This document shows positions 1-8,922 of a DNA stretch of 64,000 nt, in pieces. The notes under the pieces were generated by a model. The model made no database searches. It worked only from the letters and a program-made list of their open reading frames with translations, and was not told the DNA's origin. Source of the DNA: Archaeoglobus sp. JdFR-27 (lineage in GTDB: Archaea; Halobacteriota; Archaeoglobi; Archaeoglobales; Archaeoglobaceae); NCBI GenBank assembly GCA_002011235.1, contig MTMO01000040.1, positions 1 through 64,000 of the forward strand. Direction: 5' to 3'. A program made the position numbers and the translations under genes. Every line of letters starts with the position of its first letter. Position 1 is the first letter of the stretch.

Positions 1-1
1 G

Positions 2-121
2 ATTCTAAAAGTTTTAAAAAGGTACTATGACGGAACGATAACCTTAGAAGTATTTTCGAGGGACAGGGATTATGTGTTGCTTGCGAGGGACAAGTTGAGG
101 AACCTGTGGGATAGATTATAG
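2..121 (+). CDS. C-terminal fragment of a probable TIM-barrel sugar-phosphate isomerase/epimerase-like protein
   Basis: Only the last 39 codons are inside the window; the reading frame is open from base 2 to a TAG at 119-121. The tail (YDGTITLEVF...DYVLLARDKLRNLWD) resembles the end of xylose-isomerase-like TIM-barrel proteins (AP endonuclease family 2), where GxITLEVF is the last strand and is followed by a helix with LxxSxxxLxxLW. The substrate cannot be told from this piece. The family call is inference from a short stretch. Confidence 0.5.
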   Translation: MLKVLKRYYDGTITLEVFSRDRDYVLLARDKLRNLWDRL

Positions 122-182
122 CATTGTTTAGGTTTTACTTTTTATAGTCAAAATAGAGAAAAAATCGCATTTGCCAAAAGCT

Positions 183-208
183 GATTCATCCAATCGATTC
201 ATCCAATC
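183..208. repeat. Perfect 13-bp tandem duplication
   Basis: The unit GATTCATCCAATC occurs twice head to tail at 183-195 and 196-208, in the spacer before the RNase P RNA gene. No coding role is visible; it looks like a slippage duplication. Confidence 0.7.
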
Positions 209-251
209 AACTCACCACAAAAGATTTAACTCTTTTAAATGAAATATTAAA

Positions 252-517
252 GGGAGAGGCGGTGGGCGGCTAACCTGCGGTTAGCATACAAGCTGACCGA
301 AAGGAGGAAAGTCCCCCCACCGTAAAAGGCGGACTCCCGCAAGGGAGTATGCCGAGAGGCATGGCAACGGCACAGAAACGATACCCGCTTGGGGAAATGC
401 TATGAAGCGTAGCTGAGATCACCCAAGCGGGATGAAACGTTCCGACCCCGCCGGTGCAAGCTTATGCGCTCAGACTGATGCCGCCGGAACAGAAGGGGGC
501 TTACCACCGCTACTCCC
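252..517 (+). ncRNA. rnpB: RNase P RNA, archaeal type
   Basis: Catalytic RNA of RNase P, which removes tRNA 5' leaders. Seen: a long P1/P2-like closing helix, since GGGAGAGGCGGTG at 252-264 pairs with CACCGCTACTCCC at 505-517; the universal GAGGAAAGTCC core near 303-313; the ACAGAAACGATACC core near 371-384; and the ACAGAAGGGGGCTTACC 3' core near 490-506. About 266 nt is compact for the archaeal type A form. A TATA-like stretch (GATTTAACTC / CTTTTAAAT) lies 12-30 nt upstream. The matching protein subunit Rpp29 is encoded at 34572-34931. Confidence 0.93.
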
Positions 518-530
518 TTATTTTTGATTT

Positions 531-1373
531 TTAATTTAAACCCTTCTCTTCAGCACTCTCACTTAATGAAACGTAAAACCCTGCCATAAAAATGTAAAAA
601 AGAACTATCAGGGCTGGCCAAAAAAAGATGAGAGGTGGAAAAATAAAAGATATGGTGATGAGAGGTAGTGTAATAACGAACCAAACAAAAAAGATTATGA
701 GCACTCCAGAAATATTTTTGAAAAGAAACTCAGTTCCCCTTGCTATCGAATCGAAAATCCCTGTATCCTTATCAATGACGTAGAATCTTGAAAAAGTTGT
801 GAGAAGCATTACAAAAATAAGAACTATTGAAAATGTTATTTCAATAATAAAACTCTGAAAACCAAAATAAAATAGCAAAAAAATTGGTGATGATACTGCA
901 ATTCCAATTAAGATTGCTATGAGATCGATTTGAACCATTTTTACCGTATAGAGATATCCTTTTTCAAGAAAATAAGATAAGCTAACGGTTTTACTTCTTG
1001 AGAGTTCCATCGATGAGGTGGCAAGTCCTGCGTTATTGAACTCATGCAGTACAAAAAGGAGCAATCCGAAGAGTAGGAAGATGGAAGCTGTCCTGACTAG
1101 ATCTTTGGTGAGATATGTGGACAGTTCTTTGATAACTTCCTCTCCAACCTTTTCCGAGGTTGTGACATCTATGCTCTGGTATTTTTCCGTTATTTCTTGA
1201 ATTTTCTCTGATGGAATGACACTCAGCACCGCGAAAATTATCAGGAAATAACTTAGGAGAACAATAGACAAAACCGGAATAACCAGCTGTAAATTCTTTA
1301 GGAAAAGGATTAATCCTTCTTTTATCGAATAAATGGCATAGTTAACTTTCTTACTCTCACTTAAAGAATCCAT
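531..1373 (-). CDS. Conserved archaeal integral membrane protein
   Basis: 280 aa with about six hydrophobic helices: near residues 30-55, 94-113, 148-170, 175-196, 218-240 and 245-270. Between helices 1 and 2 lies a charged loop of about 40 residues. I recognise no catalytic motif; the architecture resembles the glycerophosphoryl-diester-phosphodiesterase-membrane/DUF7847-like family of archaeal membrane proteins, but this is a weak resemblance. It is convergent with the RNase P RNA and divergent from hemD (52 bp between starts). An AAAGGA site precedes the ATG at 1373. Confidence 0.7.
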   Translation of the reverse strand: MDSLSESKKVNYAIYSIKEGLILFLKNLQLVIPVLSIVLLSYFLIIFAVLSVIPSEKIQEITEKYQSIDVTTSEKVGEEVIKELSTYLTKDLVRTASIFLLFGLLLFVLHEFNNAGLATSSMELSRSKTVSLSYFLEKGYLYTVKMVQIDLIAILIGIAVSSPIFLLFYFGFQSFIIEITFSIVLIFVMLLTTFSRFYVIDKDTGIFDSIARGTEFLFKNISGVLIIFFVWFVITLPLITISFIFPPLIFFWPALIVLFYIFMAGFYVSLSESAEEKGLN

Positions 1374-1390
1374 GTCCTTTTGATTGGCAC

Positions 1391-1400
1391 AAGAAATAAA
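1391..1400 (+). promoter_or_regulatory. TATA box of hemD
   Basis: AGAAATAAAA centred about 27 nt before the hemD ATG at 1425. There is no Shine-Dalgarno sequence between it and the ATG, so the transcript is probably leaderless. Confidence 0.45.
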
Positions 1401-1424
1401 AAGCTTGGTGTCGGCGAGTAAACG

Positions 1425-2165
1425 ATGAAGAATATCGCAATCCTAAGACCTGTAGAATATCTTAAAAAGACTGAAGAATTGTTTTCATCTGCTGGCTTTA
1501 ATGTTATTTCTGTCCCATTCTTAAAAATCGAGGAGGAAAAGTTGATCACTTCCAACGATCTACAGTTTGATTATGTTATTGTTACGAGTCAGAGTGCTGC
1601 TAGAATTATTTTGAAAAGTCCCAACCTTTTGGATAAACTCAGAAAAGCAGAGATCATATCTATTGGAAGCTCTACAGCAAGGATACTGGAAGAGGCTAAT
1701 CTTAAAACCGTAACACCATCAAAATACGATTCATCAACTCTTTATAACGAATTCAAGGAAAAACTAAGAGGGAAAAAAGTTGCCATTTTTAGGAGCGATA
1801 AGGGAGACCCATTGCTATTGGAATTATCAAAGGTTGCAGAGGTTAGAGAGTATATTCTATATAGAATCCGATTTGAGCACGGGGAGATGCAGATCGATTT
1901 TTTAAAAAAGCTGATGGAAGGAGAAATCGATTATGTTGTCTTCTCATCGAGAATGATGGTCCAAAGCCTTTTCGAGCTGGCGAAAAAACTCAAAGAGGTG
2001 GAGAGAGTAAAGGAAGCTTTGAAAAGATTGCGCGTTATTGCGATAGGTCCTCCAACAAAACAGGAGCTCGAAAAATTTGGTATAGCTGCGATGGTACCTG
2101 AGAAATACACATTCAATGGAATCTTAGATCTAATAAACCGTTTGGAGTACAGTTTGAATGAATAA
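1425..2165 (+). CDS. hemD: Uroporphyrinogen-III synthase
   Basis: 246 aa, normal length for HemD. The enzyme closes hydroxymethylbilane to uroporphyrinogen III, the branch point to siroheme, heme and cobamides; it acts in the cytoplasm. Seen: the two-lobe HemD pattern, with N-terminal IAILRPVEY, then FDYVIVTSQSAARIIL in lobe two, SIGSSTARILEEA, KVAIFRSDKGDPLLLE and YVVFSSRMMVQSLFE, ending with VIAIGPPTKQELEKFG. Sequence similarity in this family is low, but this set of SxS/T and IGxxT motifs is typical. It stands alone, with no other heme genes nearby. Confidence 0.85.
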   Translation: MKNIAILRPVEYLKKTEELFSSAGFNVISVPFLKIEEEKLITSNDLQFDYVIVTSQSAARIILKSPNLLDKLRKAEIISIGSSTARILEEANLKTVTPSKYDSSTLYNEFKEKLRGKKVAIFRSDKGDPLLLELSKVAEVREYILYRIRFEHGEMQIDFLKKLMEGEIDYVVFSSRMMVQSLFELAKKLKEVERVKEALKRLRVIAIGPPTKQELEKFGIAAMVPEKYTFNGILDLINRLEYSLNE

Positions 2166-2277
2166 TTTCAGAGTTAGTGTTAGCAAGGGAGTAATTTCGA
2201 TTGTTGCTTTTGATCTTATCGACGGTTCGAGGTTCGTACAAAACGTTTATACAAAATGAATTCTTAAGTCCCTGAAA

Positions 2278-3291
2278 ATGAAGAGAAGAGAGTTTCTGAT
2301 AGGGTCTGCAGCCATAATTTCTTATCTCCTTTCAGGCTGTGTTTCGTTTAAAAAGAGGGAAGTTTCAAGAGAAATTTCAAAAGAAAAAGAATGGAAACCT
2401 CTGAAAGGCAAATCTAAAGTTTACATAATAAAAACTGAGAACAGAAAAAAAGGAATCAAGGAACTGTTGCAAAAATTCGATCTGAAGAAGCTAGAAGAAA
2501 AGAAAGTTGCTTTAAAAGCCAATTATAACAGTGCTGACGCTTTTCCAGCAACAACTCATATTGACACTTTGGCTGCGATTGTTGATGAGCTACTTAATGT
2601 TAACGCTAATATCATACTCGCTGAAAGGAGCGGGATGGGATACACAGACAAAGTCCTAGAGAAAATGGGAGTCATCGATTTGGCAAGGCAAAAGAGATTC
2701 GATGTCGTTGCGCTCGATAACTACAACGGCTGGATCAGACACAAACCTGAAGGAAGTCACTGGAGGAATGGTTATCTATTTGCCGACGTTTTTGCAAATG
2801 CTGATGCAATAATTCAAACCTGCTGTCTAAAAACCCATAGATTTGGAGGACATTTTACGATGTCTTTGAAAAATAGCGTGGGAATGGTGGCAAGATACGA
2901 GAATGGGTATGATTACATGGCTGAGCTTCATGGCCCTCATCAAAGGAAGATGATCGCTGAAATAAACACCTCCTACCAACCTTATGTCGTGATAATGGAT
3001 GCGATAAAAGGATTCTCCCACGAAGGCCCAGAAAAAGGAACTCTAATAAGTCCGAGATTGATTCTTGCAAGCAGAGATAGGGTTGCAATAGATGCTGCTG
3101 GAGTGGCGATACTCAGAATTTATGGTACGACTCCGAAAGTTTCCAGAGGTTCTGTTTTCGAACAGGAGCAGATTGCAAGGGCTGTAGAACTTGGACTTGG
3201 GGCTGCTAGCCCTGAAGATATAGATATTATTCCTCTAAACGAAGAAGCGGAAGAAATGTGCATTGAAATTGAAACAGAGTTACAAGCATAG
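2278..3291 (+). CDS. DUF362 family protein, Tat-exported lipoprotein
   Basis: 337 aa. The N-terminus has a twin-arginine type motif (KRREFL, residues 2-7), a hydrophobic stretch and a lipobox ending at C21 (LLSGC), so it is probably exported folded and lipid-anchored outside the membrane. The rest is a DUF362 domain: VALKANYNSADAFPATTHIDT near residue 80, then ERSGMGYTDKVLEKMG, CCLKTHRFGGHFTMSLKN (about 182-199) and a C-terminal QIARAVELGLGAASPEDIDII. DUF362 proteins often accompany ferredoxins, but no Cys cluster is present here and the function is unknown. TTTATA sits 28 nt before the ATG. Confidence 0.8.
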   Translation: MKRREFLIGSAAIISYLLSGCVSFKKREVSREISKEKEWKPLKGKSKVYIIKTENRKKGIKELLQKFDLKKLEEKKVALKANYNSADAFPATTHIDTLAAIVDELLNVNANIILAERSGMGYTDKVLEKMGVIDLARQKRFDVVALDNYNGWIRHKPEGSHWRNGYLFADVFANADAIIQTCCLKTHRFGGHFTMSLKNSVGMVARYENGYDYMAELHGPHQRKMIAEINTSYQPYVVIMDAIKGFSHEGPEKGTLISPRLILASRDRVAIDAAGVAILRIYGTTPKVSRGSVFEQEQIARAVELGLGAASPEDIDIIPLNEEAEEMCIEIETELQA

Positions 3292-3351
3292 ATAAATCTG
3301 GTTAAACTTGGGTTAGCCTGAATTAAAGCTAGCTAATATTGTGGGTTTGAA

Positions 3352-3525
3352 ATGTTTGGTTTGGAATACAACAAGCCTGACCATATCAAAGGGCTTAAAG
3401 AGGTTGGCTTCCTTACAAGCGACACAATACTTCACATCGATGAACTTCCGGAAAGTATTGGCATAATTAGAGGGATGTTGCCGCGGAATACAGATATTTT
3501 CTTTTTTCGATGGGATCAGATGTAA
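3352..3525 (+). pseudogene. C-terminal fragment of a second DUF362-like gene
   Basis: 57-codon open frame from ATG 3352 to TAA. Its start (YNKPDHIKGLKEVGFLTSDTI) aligns by eye with the C-terminal end of DUF362 proteins (DPxHIKLAxExGLGxxD), including the intact neighbour just upstream (EQIARAVELGLGAASPED). No upstream portion remains. I read it as the remnant of a tandem duplicate; it could also be a short expressed protein. Confidence 0.4.
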
Positions 3526-3997
3526 CGATTTCCGGTAGAAATAGAAATTCCTATTTTCTGCCTCGGTCCTAAAATATTATTGGTATGGCAATAAAAAACT
3601 GATGTTGGAGATTATCTTACTTTCCCATGAATCATTCCTTCTACAAAGCTTTATAATTTAGGGAAGATCTTTGTGGGCATCTAAGTCTTTTGTCCTTTCA
3701 GTGTCATAGCCTTGCTTTCTCAACTAAATTCAATGTATCCTAAAGTTGAGCTAAATTCTTTATAGTCCGTTTCAATTTCAACAAACAGCAGAATTTTCTT
3801 GATCCAGAGTTCACGTTCGATTAAGTTCCCCTTTTTCCAACCTATCCTTATTACAAAGCATCCCCATCCTTTCGATCTTTTCTTTGAAGTTTTGTGTTTT
3901 TATTATGCCTTTGTGTTACTTTTTTAAATAATTTTAGAATAAAAACAAGGTTGAATAGTCGTGGTACAATGGGTAAATAATAATCGTCTGCAATAGT
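3526..3997. other. Gene-poor stretch with a possible decayed minus-strand fragment
   Basis: No complete gene is visible in these 472 bp. On the minus strand a frame is open from about 3905 to a TGA at 3720-3722 and reads protein-like (GWKKGNLIERELWIKKILLF...), but it has no ATG, GTG or TTG near its beginning. It may be the tail of a decayed gene. The stretch near 3900-3950 is AT-rich (TTTTTTAAATAATTTTAG). Confidence 0.3.
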
Positions 3998-4528
3998 TCA
4001 CTCCTCTTTGTATACAATCAGCTTGCCAAAACCCTCATTTATTCTTGCATTGATCTTCTGTCCCTCGAAAACTTTTTCAAGGAAGACTTTTACGAATTTC
4101 TTTATTTTGAGATCGTTTAATATGAGGGTATAGATACCATTTCCCTCCTCTTTTATCTCGTACCAGTTTGCCTTCTCAACATATCGCAATATCTTATCTA
4201 CATTATCAAGACCTTTCATTTTGTATTGGAAGGCATGACTTAATCCAATTTCCTCCATATGTTTCCAGAAATTCTCGTCTTGGATTTGTTCGATCTCTGA
4301 AAATATCACCCTCCAATGTTCTATATCGAGGATCATATGCTGTCTTTTTGCAAGGTAATCTATCCATATTTTTATACTATCTACATCAACCTCAGCTTTC
4401 ATAAGTTCATAACCAAAATTTATGAGATCTCTCACAATTTCGCTGGAACTCTTATTCTTTTTTCTGCGTATTTCATCAAGTTTTTGCTTTGTCTTATTAT
4501 CAATTGAAATGCTTAGTCTCTCAGTCAC
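3998..4528 (-). CDS. Ribbon-helix-helix transcriptional regulator
   Basis: About 176 aa from a GTG at 4528. The N-terminal 45 residues form a CopG/MetJ-type RHH fold (ERLSISIDNKTKQKLDEIRR, then SSSEIVRDLINFGYELM). The C-terminal 130 residues are an unrecognised alpha/beta domain that may bind an effector. Start choice: a longer frame with ATG at 4570 exists, but the TATA box at 4549-4560 would then lie inside the gene, and the GTG is 26 nt from its centre and directly precedes the RHH strand. It is divergent from acs across about 220 bp, so it is a good candidate regulator of the acetate operon (inference). Confidence 0.75.
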   Translation of the reverse strand: MTERLSISIDNKTKQKLDEIRRKKNKSSSEIVRDLINFGYELMKAEVDVDSIKIWIDYLAKRQHMILDIEHWRVIFSEIEQIQDENFWKHMEEIGLSHAFQYKMKGLDNVDKILRYVEKANWYEIKEEGNGIYTLILNDLKIKKFVKVFLEKVFEGQKINARINEGFGKLIVYKEE

Positions 4529-4548
4529 AATACTTACAGGATAATTGC

Positions 4549-4560
4549 TATATATTAAAT
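4549..4560 (-). promoter_or_regulatory. TATA box of the RHH regulator gene
   Basis: Reading on the minus strand, ATTTAATATATA is a strong archaeal TATA element centred 26 nt before the GTG at 4528, implying a leaderless message. Confidence 0.5.
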
Positions 4561-4568
4561 TTTGCATC

Positions 4569-4578
4569 AATCATGATT
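4569..4578. promoter_or_regulatory. Short palindrome in the regulator-acs spacer (candidate operator)
   Basis: AATCATGATT is a perfect 10-bp palindrome lying 9 bp upstream of the regulator's TATA box, in the divergent spacer with acs. RHH dimers bind short palindromes, so it could be an operator half-module; a 10-bp palindrome in AT-rich DNA can also be chance. Confidence 0.2.
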
Positions 4579-4708
4579 AATACTAAAGGAAAATAAACCA
4601 AGATTTTTATGATAAATTATTAACGATTGTTTTGGTGGTTGTAAGTTGGAGTAGATCAGTTACAGAAAATTAAAAAATTAAATATCATTAATAAATAATA
4701 ATAACAAT

Positions 4709-4719
4709 ATTTTTATATA
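4709..4719 (+). promoter_or_regulatory. Promoter of acs
   Basis: ATTTTTATATA-type TATA element about 26 nt before an expected start site near 4740. The short leader then carries a GGGTGATT ribosome site at 4740-4747 just before the acs ATG. Confidence 0.55.
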
Positions 4720-4751
4720 ACGAGTCCTTTATCGTTTTTGGGTGATTAACA

Positions 4752-6734
4752 ATGACAGAAACCATAGCCAGTCTTTTGCAGGAAGGGAGAATTTACAATC
4801 CACCGGAAGAATTGGTTGAGAACTCGAATGTCAAGAAGTTCATGGACAAGCATGGAATAAAAACGTATGAAGAATTGTTGGAGAGGGCGAAGGATATCGA
4901 ATGGTTCTGGAATGAGATGGTAAAAGAGGTAGGCATTGAATGGTACAAGGAGCCCGAGAAGACACTGGAATGGAATCCACCCTACGTAAAGTGGTTTATC
5001 GGAGCGGAGTATAACATAGTTAATGATGCTTTGGATCGACAAGCTAGGCTGAGAAAAAATAAGGTTGCATATATTTGGGAAGGGGAGCCGGGGGATATTA
5101 GGAAGATTACCTATGGTGAACTTCACAGGGAAGTTAACAGGTTTGCCAACGCTCTGAGGGAGTTTGGAGTCGAAAGAGGTGATAGAGTTACAATATGGCT
5201 CCCGATGATTCCGGAATTGCCGATAGCAATGCTGGCATGCGCCAAAATCGGAGCCATTCATTCTGTTGTCTTCTCAGGCTTTAGTGAAAAAGCCTTGCTC
5301 GACAGAATTCTTGATGCTGAAGCAAAAATTCTGATAACTGCGGATGGATTTTACAGGGGGGGAAACGTTATAGAACTAAAAAATCGAGCTGATGGCGTTT
5401 TAAATGATGCACCAAGCATTGAGAAGGTGATTGTCTACGAAAGATGTAATGTTCCAACGAATATGAAGGAAGGGAGAGACTACTGGTGGCAGGATGTGGT
5501 TAGAAACCAGCCTAAGGAATGTGAGACAGAAGTAATGGATGCAAATGATATCCTCTTCATCCTCTACACCTCTGGAACCACAGGTAAGCCAAAGGGTGTC
5601 ATCCATGCTCACGGTGGTTATGCTGTTGGCGTTGCTGCAACCCTGAAGCTCATTTTCGATCTGAAAGAAGATGATATCTGGTGGTGTTCTGCAGACATAG
5701 GCTGGATAACTGGGCACAGCTACATCGTTTACGGTCCGCTTATTCTAGGCACTACATCCGTTATGTATGAAGGTTCGCCCACATATCCAAAGCCTGACAG
5801 ATGGTGGGAAATGATAGAGAAGTATGCTGTCACGGTTTTCTACACAGCTCCTACTGCAATCAGGATGTTTATGAGGCTTGGTGAGGAATGGCCCCAAAAG
5901 CATGATCTCAGCACTTTAAGACTGCTTGGGACTGTTGGCGAGCCAATTAACCCTGAGGCTTGGATCTGGTATTACAAGTACATTGGGAACGAGAAATGCC
6001 AGATCATGGACACTTGGTGGCAGACCGAAACTGGTATGCAACTGATGTCTCCTCTGCCAATAACCCCGCTTAAGCCCGGATCAGCCACAAAGCCTTTCCC
6101 CGGAGTTGAAGCAGACGTTTACGATCCAGATGGGAACTCGCTGTCCAAGAAAAACGCTGGCGGATTCCTCGTTCTTACGAAACCATGGCCAGCAATGCTC
6201 CGAGGCCTGTGGAGGGCTGAGGAGAGGTACATAAACACCTACTGGAGCACCTACAAGGACATATACTTCACCGGCGATGCTGCCAGAATCGACGAAGATG
6301 GCTACTTCTGGATCCAGGGAAGGCTTGACGACGTCTTGAATGTTTCAGGTCATAGGATAGGGAATTCTGAGGTTGAATCCGCCTTGGTAAGTCATCCTGC
6401 AGTTAGTGAGGCTGCTGTGGTTGGAAAACCCCATGAGATAAAGGGAGAATCTATCGTTGCCTTTGTAGTGTTACGTTCTGGAATAAGTCCCGATGGTAAA
6501 CTTATGGATAGTCTAAAGGAACATGTAGCAAAGGAAATTGGAAAAATCGCAAGGCCGGATGAAATTTACTTCGTTTCTGATTTGCCTAAGACCAGAAGCG
6601 GGAAGATAATGCGTAGAGTTTGCAGGTCTGTGATGCTGGGTAAAGATCCCGGTGACATCTCAACTCTTGCAAATCCTGAGGCTGTTGAGGTCGTTAAGGA
6701 AGCGGCAAAATTTGGAGGAGTAACTTCCAAGTAA
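4752..6734 (+). CDS. acs: Acetyl-CoA synthetase (AMP-forming)
   Basis: 660 aa, full length for Acs. It activates acetate with ATP and CoA through acetyl-AMP. Seen: the ANL-family A3 loop [12 protein letters not shown] (about residues 274-285), WWQTETG (near 425), the A7/A8 region [24 protein letters not shown]...SGHRIG, and the C-terminal SGK motif with catalytic Lys618, the residue normally acetylated in regulated Acs enzymes. It is followed by symporter genes for its substrate, so its role is in acetate assimilation or oxidation. It has its own TATA box and a GGTGAT site, and faces an RHH regulator gene. Confidence 0.95.
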   Translation: MTETIASLLQEGRIYNPPEELVENSNVKKFMDKHGIKTYEELLERAKDIEWFWNEMVKEVGIEWYKEPEKTLEWNPPYVKWFIGAEYNIVNDALDRQARLRKNKVAYIWEGEPGDIRKITYGELHREVNRFANALREFGVERGDRVTIWLPMIPELPIAMLACAKIGAIHSVVFSGFSEKALLDRILDAEAKILITADGFYRGGNVIELKNRADGVLNDAPSIEKVIVYERCNVPTNMKEGRDYWWQDVVRNQPKECETEVMDANDILFILYTSGTTGKPKGVIHAHGGYAVGVAATLKLIFDLKEDDIWWCSADIGWITGHSYIVYGPLILGTTSVMYEGSPTYPKPDRWWEMIEKYAVTVFYTAPTAIRMFMRLGEEWPQKHDLSTLRLLGTVGEPINPEAWIWYYKYIGNEKCQIMDTWWQTETGMQLMSPLPITPLKPGSATKPFPGVEADVYDPDGNSLSKKNAGGFLVLTKPWPAMLRGLWRAEERYINTYWSTYKDIYFTGDAARIDEDGYFWIQGRLDDVLNVSGHRIGNSEVESALVSHPAVSEAAVVGKPHEIKGESIVAFVVLRSGISPDGKLMDSLKEHVAKEIGKIARPDEIYFVSDLPKTRSGKIMRRVCRSVMLGKDPGDISTLANPEAVEVVKEAAKFGGVTSK

Positions 6735-6809
6735 AATCGCAGACCTTCGAGTTGATAAAAAAATTGATTTTTATTTTTTAAATCTATATAGTAAAAAAGG
6801 TGGGAAAAA

Positions 6810-7079
6810 ATGGTGGTTGAAAAGGAAGAAGTGGATGTGTATAGAAGATACTGGAGCCGACTGAAGAAAATTACAGCGATTTGGATGATAGCATGGACGA
6901 TTCCGGCGATATTTCTTCAGCTTCCAGCAAACGCGCTAAAGCACATAAAAATACTCAATGGAATTCCGTTGCACTGGTTTATGGCTGCTTTTGTTTCGAT
7001 CATCCTTGGAATATCTCTGATCTTTCTCTACGCATACGTTATGGAAAAGACAGACAGGGAGATTCTGGATAGAGCATAG
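6810..7079 (+). CDS. DUF4212 small subunit of a sodium:solute symporter
   Basis: 89 aa with two membrane helices (about residues 19-42 and 53-77) and short charged ends. DUF4212 proteins are always found just before symporters of the VC_2705 subfamily, as here (27 bp to the next gene), and are taken to be an accessory subunit. A TTTTTTAAATCTATATA promoter element lies at about 6773-6789 and an AGGTGGG site just before the ATG, so this may be the first gene of the transport transcript, separate from acs. Confidence 0.85.
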   Translation: MVVEKEEVDVYRRYWSRLKKITAIWMIAWTIPAIFLQLPANALKHIKILNGIPLHWFMAAFVSIILGISLIFLYAYVMEKTDREILDRA

Positions 7080-7106
7080 AATTGGGATTGGATATAGGGT
7101 GATAGT

Positions 7107-8864
7107 ATGGGTTATTTAGAAGGTAAAAACGCGGTAATACTCTTTGTTGGACTATATATAGTGGTTGTTGCTGGAATAGCTGCAACTGGTAACGTCTTTG
7201 TTGCTTCAGCGGTAGGAGTCTTTGGATCACTATTTCTGTATGTCATCGTCGCAGTGCTTATGAGAACGCAGGTTACGAAGGACTTCTACGTTGCTGGAAG
7301 AACGATAGGCTCTATACCAATCGGCTCATCTATAGCATCTAACTGGATGAGCGGAGCATCCTTTGTCAGCATGGCAGGAGCCATTGCCGTGCTTGGATAT
7401 GACAGCATGCCTTACATAACGGGCTGGACTCTCGGTTACTGTATAGCTGCCTTCATGATAGCACCGTTCATAAGGAGGTCTGAGACCTTCACCGTTCCTG
7501 AGTTCGTAGAGACAAGGGCTGCAAACTGGTCTATAGCTAGAGTTATAGCTGTATTGATGCTTTTCATAGTCTCGTTCACGTATCTCGTTGCTCAGCTGGT
7601 TGCAACTGGAGTTATAATAGGCAGGTTCTTAGGACTACCTGCCGTTCTTGGAGCTTTTCTTGGATCAGCGATAGTTATACTTTTCGCTGGAACAGGAGGC
7701 TGGAGGTCGGTTGTCTGGGTTCAAGTTACCCAGTACTGGATCCTGATAACCGCTTACTGGATAGCTTTCCTTACAGCAGCCTACGTCGCTGGGATATTCA
7801 AACCATGGCCACACTTCGGATATGGGGAGTTACTTACTCAGCTCGAGAGCAGGGAGATCTCCTTTGGTTTGAAGGCGTTTACCGAGCCATTTACAAAAAC
7901 GTTTGGAGGTGGTACGGGAGAGATTAACTGGATTCTCTCAGCGGTATGTTTGATGTTGGGGACTGTTGGCTTACCTCATGTCCTTTCACAGTTCTACCTA
8001 GTTAAGGATGTTAAGACTGCAAGATACGGAGTCGGATGGGGATTGACATTCATAGCCTTGCTATATCTAACAGCTCCTGTGTATGCGATTCTGGCAAGAT
8101 CTGCTTTCTCTTCGGCCTGGGGGATGCCGATCGATCAGGTTAAGCAGCTAGCATGGATTCAGAAATGGTTGCCTACTGGATTAGTCAAGATAACCGATTT
8201 GAATGGTGATGGAATACTCCAACCCATTGAGATGTCCTTCCACAAAGATATAGTCGTCGTTGGGATGCCGGATATGTTTGGTTTGCCATGGTTCATCGCA
8301 ATGATAGTGGCTGTTGGAGGTTTGGCAGCAGCTCTGAGCACAGCTAATGGTTTGCTCATGGTCATGACCGTCGGAGCGACAAGAGACATCTACAAGAGGT
8401 TCATAAATCCAAACGTTACAGAGAGAAAAGAGGTCTGGGTTGGTAGGGCGATGCTAATAGTTCTTGCGATAATCTCGGGCTTTGCTGGAGCAAGGGCTCT
8501 GATGGATCCAACCTTCTCGAGATACGTCGCATTGCTTGTAGGATGGGCGTTCGTCTTTGCAACAGCATCTTTCACACCTATAATCATTCTGGGGATATTC
8601 TGGAAAGGTCTCAATAAATATGGAATAGTTGCCGGAATGATCGCAGGAATGGGCATAGCCTTACCGTACGTTATAGGTGTTGGCTTAATGGGAGTCTCAC
8701 CGATAATATTTGGCGGCCATAAGATCGGCACTCTTGCCTGGGGTGTTGTTGCGTTCTTCGTCAATCTGATAGTGGCGACTATTGTCTCATTAGCAACGAA
8801 GGCTGAAGAGGCAAATCCACCGGAAACGATCGAATTCGTTGAGAAGTTAAAAATTCCAGAGTAA
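7107..8864 (+). CDS. Sodium:solute symporter, VC_2705 subfamily (probable acetate/monocarboxylate permease)
   Basis: 585 aa, about 13 membrane helices of the SSS (LeuT-fold) family. The N-terminal core DFYVAGRTIGSIPIGSSIASNWMSGASF is typical, as is the paired DUF4212 gene upstream. The position after acs argues for acetate or a related monocarboxylate as substrate (inference; ActP is the named relative). A soluble loop between helices holds D364-L-N-G-D368-G-I, an EF-hand-like sequence with E375 at the usual twelfth position. The gene reads directly towards the CBS/DUF294 genes. Confidence 0.88.
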   Translation: MGYLEGKNAVILFVGLYIVVVAGIAATGNVFVASAVGVFGSLFLYVIVAVLMRTQVTKDFYVAGRTIGSIPIGSSIASNWMSGASFVSMAGAIAVLGYDSMPYITGWTLGYCIAAFMIAPFIRRSETFTVPEFVETRAANWSIARVIAVLMLFIVSFTYLVAQLVATGVIIGRFLGLPAVLGAFLGSAIVILFAGTGGWRSVVWVQVTQYWILITAYWIAFLTAAYVAGIFKPWPHFGYGELLTQLESREISFGLKAFTEPFTKTFGGGTGEINWILSAVCLMLGTVGLPHVLSQFYLVKDVKTARYGVGWGLTFIALLYLTAPVYAILARSAFSSAWGMPIDQVKQLAWIQKWLPTGLVKITDLNGDGILQPIEMSFHKDIVVVGMPDMFGLPWFIAMIVAVGGLAAALSTANGLLMVMTVGATRDIYKRFINPNVTERKEVWVGRAMLIVLAIISGFAGARALMDPTFSRYVALLVGWAFVFATASFTPIIILGIFWKGLNKYGIVAGMIAGMGIALPYVIGVGLMGVSPIIFGGHKIGTLAWGVVAFFVNLIVATIVSLATKAEEANPPETIEFVEKLKIPE

Positions 8865-8922
8865 ATCTGTGTATAAGTAACGGGTGTCAGATTTCAATTT
8901 TTAAAATAATATTTTTTAACAA

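Noticed and set aside
2158-2259. 33-codon open frame overlapping the hemD stop (MNNFRVSVSKGV...)
   Set aside because: It spans the DUF362 promoter, is short and lacks a ribosome site; overlap with the stop alone is not enough.
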